NCBI RefSeq assembly: GCF_000830985.1 | Contig: NZ_CP007151.1 | Span: 868,001 to 932,000 of the forward strand | Reading direction: 5' to 3' | Source of the DNA: Marinobacter similis | GTDB taxonomy: Bacteria; Pseudomonadota; Gammaproteobacteria; Pseudomonadales; Oleiphilaceae | Length of the DNA stretch: 64,000 nucleotides | Shown: positions 56,190 through 64,000 of the stretch, one piece after another | Layout: every line of letters begins with the position of its first letter | How positions within the stretch are numbered: the stretch's first letter is position 1 | Translations under genes and position numbers: made by a program | The notes under the pieces: model-generated | Databases searched by the model: none | What the model saw: only the letters and a program-made list of their open reading frames with translations | What the model was told of the DNA's origin: nothing

Positions 56190-57660
56190 ATGAACGGAGT
56201 ACGACGTCATTACGACCCACCGTTGTTTTATTCATACGGCCACGTTTGCCTTCGTTGATCTCGAAACGACTGGGGGGAATTCTGCTCGGGACCGGATCAC
56301 CGAGATCGGTATTCGGTTCTGGCGCGCTGGTGAGGTAGTGGGTGAATGGCAGACCCTGCTGAACCCGGAAACCCGAATTTCCGGGTTTATTGAAAGTCTT
56401 ACCGGCATCACGTGCGCCATGGTCGCCGATGCGCCGCTGTTCGCAGACATCGCGGACGAGCTGGAAGAGCAGCTCAAGGGCACTGTATTTGTGGCTCACA
56501 ATGCCCGCTTTGACTATGGCTTTATCAAATCAGAATTCCGCCGGCTCGGGCGTCTGTTCTCTGCCAAAGTGTTGTGCACGGTGAAGTTGTCCCGCCGACT
56601 GTATCCGGAGTTCCGGCGCCACAATATGGACTCCCTGATTGAGCGTCACGGTTTGGCCCGGGTTCAGCGTCACCGGGCCATGGGTGATGTCGAGGCAATG
56701 CTGTCGTTTTTCCTGCATGCCCGTGCCGATCAAGGCGATGAAATGCTGGAAGAGGCCATCGCCACCTTGCTGCAGCGCCCAAGTATTCCCTCCCATTTGC
56801 CGCCGGATACGCTTCAGGACTTGCCGGCCAGCCCAGGTGTTTACCGATTTTACGGCGAGAACGACGCGCTCCTGTATGTTGGCAAGAGTACCAATATCGC
56901 CCAGCGGGTCGCTTCGCATTTCTCGGGTGACCACAACTCCAGCCGCGGTGTGCGGATGTCGGAAAGCCTGCGCCGGGTGGACTGGACTGAGACCGCAGGC
57001 GAGCTTGGGGCGCTGTTACTGGAACTGAAACAGATCAAAAGCTTGAAGCCACTCTTCAACCGCCGCTCCCGGGCCGCCAAGAATCTGGTGAGCATCGAAC
57101 TGAGCGAGACGGATGCCGGGTATCTGCAGGCCCGCCAGGTGAGAGAGATTGCGCCACATCGGCTGGGCAACTACTTCGGTCTGTTTCGGAGCAAGCGTGA
57201 TGCCGAGCGCGCCCTGAGTGGGATCGCCGCAAAAAATGAGCTTTGCAACCGGTTGCTGGGCCTGGAGCCGGAACACGAAGGCGCCTGCTTTCAGCGCACC
57301 CTTGGGCGTTGCAAGGGCGCGTGCGAGGGCTTGGAGGATGCCACCCGCTATAACCTACGCACCCAGATCGCGTTCCACGCCTTGCGTCTGCAAACCTGGC
57401 CCTGGAAAGGTCCGGTGGGGGTAGTGGAGCATGACCGATTCACCGGGAGGACTGACATCCTGGTGGTGTACAACTGGATGCACGTAACCACCGTGCATGA
57501 CGAAGCCGATCTGCACGAGCTGTCCCTGTGCGGCCAGGTGGTCACTTTCGATCTGGATTCCTACAAGCTGTTGATCAAGGCGCTGCTGGGTAGGAATGGG
57601 CAAAACCGCAAAATCCTCGAGCTTCCTGCGGTTGGTGCGCCGGATGTGCTTATGCCCTGA
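56190..57660 (+). CDS. DEDDh exonuclease / GIY-YIG nuclease fusion (start unresolved)
   Basis: The N-terminal domain is a DnaQ-like 3'-5' exonuclease: FAFVDLETTGG (motif I), then VFVAHNARFDYGFIKSEF (motif II) and HRAMGDVEAM (motif III). The second half is a GIY-YIG domain of UvrC/Cho type: LPASPGVYRFYGENDALLYVGKSTNIAQRVASHF. A C-terminal region (ACFQRTLGRCKGAC) with clustered Cys follows. The combination suggests DNA repair or processing. No ATG lies in frame before motif I. An ATG at 56190 reaches it only if one T in the run at 56226-56229 is surplus; an ATT at 56206 with GGAG is the alternative. About 489 residues if the former is true. Confidence 0.83.
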
Positions 57661-57698
57661 GTGGCGTATCATGGGGTTAGGTCCGCACACGTACTTAC

Positions 57699-57726
57699 TT
57701 GCCTGGTGCGGTGACTTTACTATTGT
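57699..57726 (+). promoter_or_regulatory. Candidate promoter for the ast operon
   Basis: TTGCCT (57699-57704), a 16-base spacer and TATTGT (57721-57726) lie between the nuclease stop and astC. They would give a leader of about 30 bases. No sigma54 site or ArgR box was recognised. Confidence 0.4.
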
Positions 57727-57759
57727 TATGCGTTCATCCGCGTTTCCCGAGAGAGATTT

Positions 57760-58974
57760 ATGCACAAAGAACCCGTCACTCGCGAACTTTTTGATCAAGT
57801 CATGGTACCCAACTACGCACCCGGTTCGATCATCCCGGTCCGAGGTGAAGGTTCCCGAATCTGGGATCAGGAGGGGCGGGAGTTTGTTGATCTACAGGGC
57901 GGCATCGCAGTGAGTTGCCTCGGGCATTCTCACCCTGGCCTTTTGAGCGCGCTGCATGACCAGGCGGAAAAAATCTGGCACCTGTCCAACGTGATGACCA
58001 ACGAGCCGGCACTTCGGTTGGCCAAGAGCCTGTGCGATCTGACCTTCGCGGAGCGGGTGTTCTTCGCCAACTCAGGCGGCGAGGCCAATGAGGCCGCGTT
58101 CAAACTGGTGCGTCGTTATGCCTGGGAACACCATGGCCCAGAGAAGAACGAGATCATTTCCTTTAAGGGTGCCTTCCACGGCCGCACCCTGTTCACCGTT
58201 AGCGTGGGCGGTCAGCCCAAGTACCTGGAAGGCTTCGAGCCCGCGCCGGGTGGTATCCACCACGCTGAGTTCAACGATCTGGAATCGGTGAAGAAGCTGA
58301 TTTCGAAAGAAAAGACCTGCGCCATCGTGGTCGAGCCGATTCAGGGCGAGGGCGGCGTAATGCCGGGTGATCCTGAGTTCCTGAAAGGACTGCGCGAGCT
58401 GTGCGACGAGCACGATGCCCTGCTGGTATTTGATGAAGTTCAGTCCGGCGCTGGCCGAACCGGTCATATGTACGCCTACCAGATGTACAACGTTACCCCG
58501 GATATCCTGACCAGTGCCAAAGGCCTGGGCGGCGGTTTCCCGGTTGCCGCCATGTTGACCACGGCTCATGTGGCCAAGAGTCTGGGTGTGGGCACTCACG
58601 GTAGCACTTATGGCGGAAACGCGCTGGCCTGTGCGGTGGCACAAAAGGTTGTCGATACGATCAGTCAGCCGGATATTCTGAAGGGCGTGAAGGCGCGCTC
58701 CGACCGGTTGTGCAAGGGCATGATGGACATCGGCGAACGTTACGGTGTGTTCAGCGAAGTGCGCGGCGCCGGGCTGCTGCTCGGCTGCGTCCTGACCGAG
58801 AAGTGGCAGGGCAAGGCCAAGGACTTCCTGAACGCCGGTCTGGATGAAGGCGTGATGGTGCTGGTTGCCGGCGCCAACGTCGTGCGCCTTGCACCGTCGC
58901 TGATTATTCCGGAATCCGACATCGATGATGCGCTCGAGCGGTTTGAAAAAGCGGTGAAGAAGCTGACGGCGTAA
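57760..58974 (+). CDS. astC: Succinylornithine/acetylornithine transaminase
   Basis: PLP-dependent class III aminotransferase. In this operon it should convert N2-succinylornithine to succinylglutamate semialdehyde in arginine catabolism; ArgD-type activity is also possible. The PLP Lys is in [11 protein letters not shown], the cofactor loop is [18 protein letters not shown], and [18 protein letters not shown] is the conserved Asp region. It has 404 residues, full length with no break. It begins after GAGAGA and leads the astC-aruF-aruG-astD-astB run. Confidence 0.94.
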   Translation: MHKEPVTRELFDQVMVPNYAPGSIIPVRGEGSRIWDQEGREFVDLQGGIAVSCLGHSHPGLLSALHDQAEKIWHLSNVMTNEPALRLAKSLCDLTFAERVFFANSGGEANEAAFKLVRRYAWEHHGPEKNEIISFKGAFHGRTLFTVSVGGQPKYLEGFEPAPGGIHHAEFNDLESVKKLISKEKTCAIVVEPIQGEGGVMPGDPEFLKGLRELCDEHDALLVFDEVQSGAGRTGHMYAYQMYNVTPDILTSAKGLGGGFPVAAMLTTAHVAKSLGVGTHGSTYGGNALACAVAQKVVDTISQPDILKGVKARSDRLCKGMMDIGERYGVFSEVRGAGLLLGCVLTEKWQGKAKDFLNAGLDEGVMVLVAGANVVRLAPSLIIPESDIDDALERFEKAVKKLTA

Positions 58975-58983
58975 GGAGTCGAT

Positions 58984-60000
58984 ATGTGGCTTGTACGTCC
59001 GGCCCAACCGGATGATTTGGAACAGATCCTTGAGATAGCGGGCACCCAGAGTGCCCGTCTTTCCTCAACCCTGCCCAAACAGTCCGAAGCTCTTGCGAGC
59101 AAGATTGAACATTCCCTGGCATCTTTCGCCGGCAACGTGCCGGAGAAGGATGCGCCACGGTTTCTGTTTGTTCTGGAAGATACCAACACCGGCCAGGTGG
59201 CCGGAACAGCCGGCATTGATGCCCGTGCCGGTAACGGTCAGCCGTTCTATAACTATCGCCGCGATGCGCTGGTTCATGCCTCCCATGAGCTGGGTGTGTC
59301 GCGCCGGGTAGAGGTGCTGTACCCGTCCCATTCCCTGACTGACCAGACCCTGCTGTGCTCGTTTTCCATTCGCCCTGAACTGCGCCACACCGAGGCGTTT
59401 GAGCTGCTATCCCGGGCCAGGATGCTGTTCATTGCCGAACACCGGGAGTGGTTCTCGTCGCGGCTGGTGGTTGAGATTCAGGGTGTGCAGGACGAAAACG
59501 GCAACGTGCCGTTTTGGGACAGCCTGGCCCGGCACTTCTTCAACATGGATTTTGAAACCGCCGACCAGTATTCCTCCCTGCTCAGCAAAACCTTCATTGC
59601 CGAGCTGATGCCGCCAAACCCGGTTTACGTCACTCTGCTGACTGAACAGGCCCAGGCAGCATTGGGGCAGTGCCACCCAATGACCAAACTAAATCTGGAG
59701 TTGTTGCTGCGCGAGGGTTTCCACGCCGGCTGCTACCTGGATATTTTCGATGCCGGCCCGGTACTGGAAGCGCGCACCGATGCGGTCCACACCCTGGTGA
59801 CCAGCCATCGCAAGAGTCTCCATGGAAGTCAGGATGACGCTGGTGACCAGTGCCTGATCGCTGCCGGGGAAGGCCTGGCGTTCCGATGCACGATGGCTCG
59901 GGCGGAAGAGACGCTGGATGATGAGCTCAAGGTGTCGGTTAAGGCCTGGAAAGTGCTGGAAAAAAGCGCTGGCGACGCGGTAAGGATGGCACCGTTATGA
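58984..60000 (+). CDS. aruF: Arginine N-succinyltransferase, alpha-type subunit
   Basis: First step of the arginine succinyltransferase pathway: succinyl-CoA plus arginine gives N2-succinylarginine. The start MWLVRPAQPDDLEQILEIAG is the family's GNAT-like opening, followed by LYPSHSLTDQTLLCSFSIRPELR and KTFIAELMPPNPVYV. It has 338 residues. A second, related gene follows immediately, the arrangement of the two-subunit AruF-AruG enzyme of Pseudomonas. Which of the two is alpha or beta is inferred from order. It starts 9 bases after astC. Confidence 0.9.
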   Translation: MWLVRPAQPDDLEQILEIAGTQSARLSSTLPKQSEALASKIEHSLASFAGNVPEKDAPRFLFVLEDTNTGQVAGTAGIDARAGNGQPFYNYRRDALVHASHELGVSRRVEVLYPSHSLTDQTLLCSFSIRPELRHTEAFELLSRARMLFIAEHREWFSSRLVVEIQGVQDENGNVPFWDSLARHFFNMDFETADQYSSLLSKTFIAELMPPNPVYVTLLTEQAQAALGQCHPMTKLNLELLLREGFHAGCYLDIFDAGPVLEARTDAVHTLVTSHRKSLHGSQDDAGDQCLIAAGEGLAFRCTMARAEETLDDELKVSVKAWKVLEKSAGDAVRMAPL

Positions 60001-60043
60001 GCACAATGATGCCTGTTGTATTAACCCCGAGGGAGGGCGTGAC

Positions 60044-61156
60044 ATGCTGGTGATTCGCCCGCTTCGGGAAAACGATCTTGACGATCTCTATGCCATGGCG
60101 CAAAACGCCGGCAAGGGACTGACCACCCTGCCAGCAGACCGCAAACTGTTGCAGAAGAAAATTGCTCATACCGTTGAGACCTTCAACCAGCGCTGCGCCC
60201 CGGAAGCCGGGCTATACCTGTTTGCGCTGGAAGACACCGAGCTGAAGAAAACCGTGGGTATCAGTGGTATTCAGGCCCGGGTCGGGCTGGACGAGGTGTT
60301 TTATAACTATCGCCTGAGCATCACCGTGAATGCCTCCAAGGAACTGGGCGTGCACGTGCGTACGCCCACGCTCCACCTGTCCAACGACATGACCGACACC
60401 AGCGAGATCTGCTCGCTGCTGTTGTCCGATGACTACAAGGGCGGTGGCAGTGGCTTGCTGCTGTCACGTTGCCGGTTCATGTACCTGGACGAGTTCCGCA
60501 AGCATTTCTCGGAGAAAGTCTTTGCCGAGATGCGGGGCGTGTCAGACCGTGAGGGCCGCAGCCCACTCTGGGATGCCCTGGGCAGCAAGTTTTTCGACAT
60601 GGAGTTCACCGAGGCGGACATGCTGTCCGGGCTCGGTAACAAGGCCTTCATTGCCGAGCTGATGCCCAAGTACCCCATCTACCTGCCGATGCTGCCGGAT
60701 CCTGCCCGTGCCGTCATCAGCCGGGTGCACGAAAACACCGCACCAGCGCTCAAGATGCTTCAGGCTGAGGGTTTCAACTTCAACGGTCTGGTGGATATTT
60801 TTGACGGTGGCCCGGTAGTGGAAGCCTTCGTGCACAACATCCGAACGGTCCGGGAATCGATCAATCGCTATGCGATGGTCACGCAAACCCCGGTCGATCT
60901 GGATGTTCCAGCCGGCGAGCGGGTCATGATTTCCAATCGGTCGTTCCGGGATTTCCGGGTGACCACCATTCCGGCCAGTTGCATCGGGCCGGATACGGTC
61001 AAGATGCCGCCTGAGGTAGCCAAGGCTCTGAACCTGGAGTCCGGTGATCCGGTTCGTCTGGCCCCGTTAAAGGATAACGGTCCCCAGTTCCTGCATATGC
61101 ACCGGAGTCATGACAAGGCGGACGAGCGCGTTCGCGAGTCGCGAAGCCGTTTCTGA
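60044..61156 (+). CDS. aruG: Arginine N-succinyltransferase, beta-type subunit
   Basis: A second AstA-family protein, 370 residues, clearly related to the preceding gene (MLVIRPLRENDLDDLYAMAQ; LHLSNDMTDTSEICSLLLSDDYKGG; KAFIAELMPKYPIYLPMLPD) but better conserved as the catalytic AstA/AruG type. Segments FDMEFTEADMLSG and NFNGLVDIFDGGPVVEAF are diagnostic. It lies between aruF and astD on the same strand and probably forms a heteromer with AruF, as in Pseudomonas. Confidence 0.92.
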   Translation: MLVIRPLRENDLDDLYAMAQNAGKGLTTLPADRKLLQKKIAHTVETFNQRCAPEAGLYLFALEDTELKKTVGISGIQARVGLDEVFYNYRLSITVNASKELGVHVRTPTLHLSNDMTDTSEICSLLLSDDYKGGGSGLLLSRCRFMYLDEFRKHFSEKVFAEMRGVSDREGRSPLWDALGSKFFDMEFTEADMLSGLGNKAFIAELMPKYPIYLPMLPDPARAVISRVHENTAPALKMLQAEGFNFNGLVDIFDGGPVVEAFVHNIRTVRESINRYAMVTQTPVDLDVPAGERVMISNRSFRDFRVTTIPASCIGPDTVKMPPEVAKALNLESGDPVRLAPLKDNGPQFLHMHRSHDKADERVRESRSRF

Positions 61157-62719
<1,563 letters not shown>

Positions 62720-62755
62720 CCCTTAATTGCGACCAACGAAAACGGAACAACAGCG

Positions 62756-64000
62756 ATGGTGAAGCACGCGGTAGAAGCGAATTTCGACGGTCTGGTTGGG
62801 CCTACTCACAACTACGCCGGGCTGTCCTGGGGGAATGTGGCCTCGAAGTCGAATGTGCGGGCGGAATCCAATCCCCAGGAAGCGGCGCTGCAGGGGCTGG
62901 CGAAGATGAAGCGGCTGGCGGACCGTGGCTATGTTCAGGGTATCCTGCCGCCCCATGAACGGCCCCATATCCCAACGCTGCGAGCGCTGGGCTTTGAGGG
63001 CTCGGACAGCCAGATTCTGGAGCACGCTGCGAAAACCAGTCCGTCGATTCTGGCGGCGGTGTCGTCTGCGTCCACCATGTGGACCGCCAATGCCGCGACG
63101 GTCTCGCCCAGTTCCGATACCGCTGATCACCGGGTGCATTTCACCCCGGCCAATCTGAGTGCCAAGTTCCATCGCTCCATTGAGCATCGGGTGACCGGAC
63201 GGGCGCTGAAGGCGATCTTCGCCGATGAAGCTATTTCGCCCATCATCCGGCGCTTCCGTCGGTGGGCCAGTTCGGTGACGAAGGCGCTGCCAACCATACT
63301 CGCCTGTGTGGCGGTTACGGCGAAGCGGGGGTCGAGCTGTTCGTGTACGGGCAGGTGGCGTTCAATGATCAGGCCCCGGCTCCGAAAAAATACCCGGCCC
63401 GACAAACCCTGGAGGCGTCCCAGGCCATTGCCAGGCTGCACGGGCTTGATGACCAGCACACTGTGTTTGCCCAGCAAAATCCGAATGCCATCGATGCGGG
63501 CGTGTTCCATAACGATGTGATTGCGGTCGGCAATGGCAACACCCTGTTTTATCACGACATGGCGTTTCTGGAAGAGGGCCGGGTGCTGGCGGATATCCGG
63601 TCGCGCCTTACCGGCGCGGAACTTGAAGCAGTGCGGGTCAGCAGTGAAGAAGTGCCGATTGAGGATGCGGTGGCTTCCTACCTGTTCAACAGTCAGCTGC
63701 TGAATACCCCGGATGGCATGATGCTGGCGGTGCCCGGCGAGTGTCGGGAAGTGGCTTCGGTCAGTCGCTACCTGGATGCCCTGGTGCAGTCCGGCGGACC
63801 CATCACCTCGGTCGAGGTGTTTGACGTCAAACAGTCGATGCGCAACGGCGGCGGCCCCGCCTGTTTGCGCTTGCGGGTCGTGCTGAGCGATGAGGAGCTC
63901 AAGGCGATGCACCGGGGGGTGTTGCTGACTGACGATCTGTATGAGCGCCTGACCGCCTGGGTCAAGGCACATTACCGGGATCGGCTGTCACAAGCGGACC
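62756..64000 (+). CDS. astB: N-succinylarginine dihydrolase (frame break; 3' end outside window)
   Basis: Hydrolyses N2-succinylarginine to succinylornithine, CO2 and two ammonia. The N-terminus [23 protein letters not shown] and [15 protein letters not shown] are typical of this guanidine-modifying enzyme family. The catalytic Cys/His region is in [15 protein letters not shown] near the end. One C appears missing between 63232 and 63233 (GCTCATTTC read as GCTATTTC). After it the protein should read [32 protein letters not shown], and the frame stays open to the window end. About 415 of roughly 445 residues are present. astE is not in the window. Confidence 0.93.

Overview
The window reads as a chromosomal segment of a marine gammaproteobacterium, most likely Marinobacter or a close relative (inference). 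The evidence is the block dnaJ-dapB-carA-carB-greA / yhbY / ftsH-folP-glmM / tpiA-secG-tRNA-Leu / rimP-nusA-infB-rbfA-truB-rpsO-pnp, which is the arrangement of Pseudomonas and Marinobacter, together with protein sequences close to those families and a moderately high GC content by eye.

Layout. 1-22 kb is core information processing and metabolism on the + strand: chaperone, lysine precursor and carbamoyl-phosphate synthesis, FtsH, folate and cell-wall precursors, SecG, the NusA/IF2 operon and PNPase. 22-26 kb (- strand) holds a lipoprotein-like hydrolase, a DUF4105 protein and a DUF3015 protein, preceded by a 194-bp inverted-repeat element. 26-31 kb (- strand) is a complete branched-chain amino-acid ABC transporter (livJ-livH-livM-livG-livF). 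31-46 kb is mixed: a membrane TPR protein, a MarR regulator, a Lon-family protease, a thioredoxin-TPR protein, a LuxR-type regulator, a large lipoprotein, an HNH protein, a fatty acid desaturase divergent from an AraC regulator, and a KamA-family radical SAM enzyme. 46.5-51 kb is aceE-aceF (pyruvate dehydrogenase E1, E2). 51-56 kb is visibly richer in A/T and carries a small secreted protein, a secreted protein of unknown role and two outer-membrane porins. 56-64 kb holds an exonuclease/GIY-YIG fusion and the arginine succinyltransferase catabolic operon astC-aruF-aruG-astD-astB, with astB cut by the window end.

An overriding property is that many genes, including essential ones (carA, carB, ftsH, folP, glmM, tpiA, infB, aceE, aceF), are interrupted by single-base deletions, nearly all inside runs of 2-4 identical bases. 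I count 25 such sites (26 missing bases). Both halves of each protein are intact in different frames, so these look like uncorrected sequencing or assembly errors rather than real pseudogenes. Each affected gene is given below as one CDS spanning the break, with the break position.

I found no CRISPR array, phage, plasmid origin or classical insertion sequence. The most unusual non-genic structure is the hairpin-filled inverted-repeat element at 22211-22404. The best regulatory candidates are the carAB leader (promoter, T7 tract, terminator) and the operator-like repeat in front of the DUF3015 gene.
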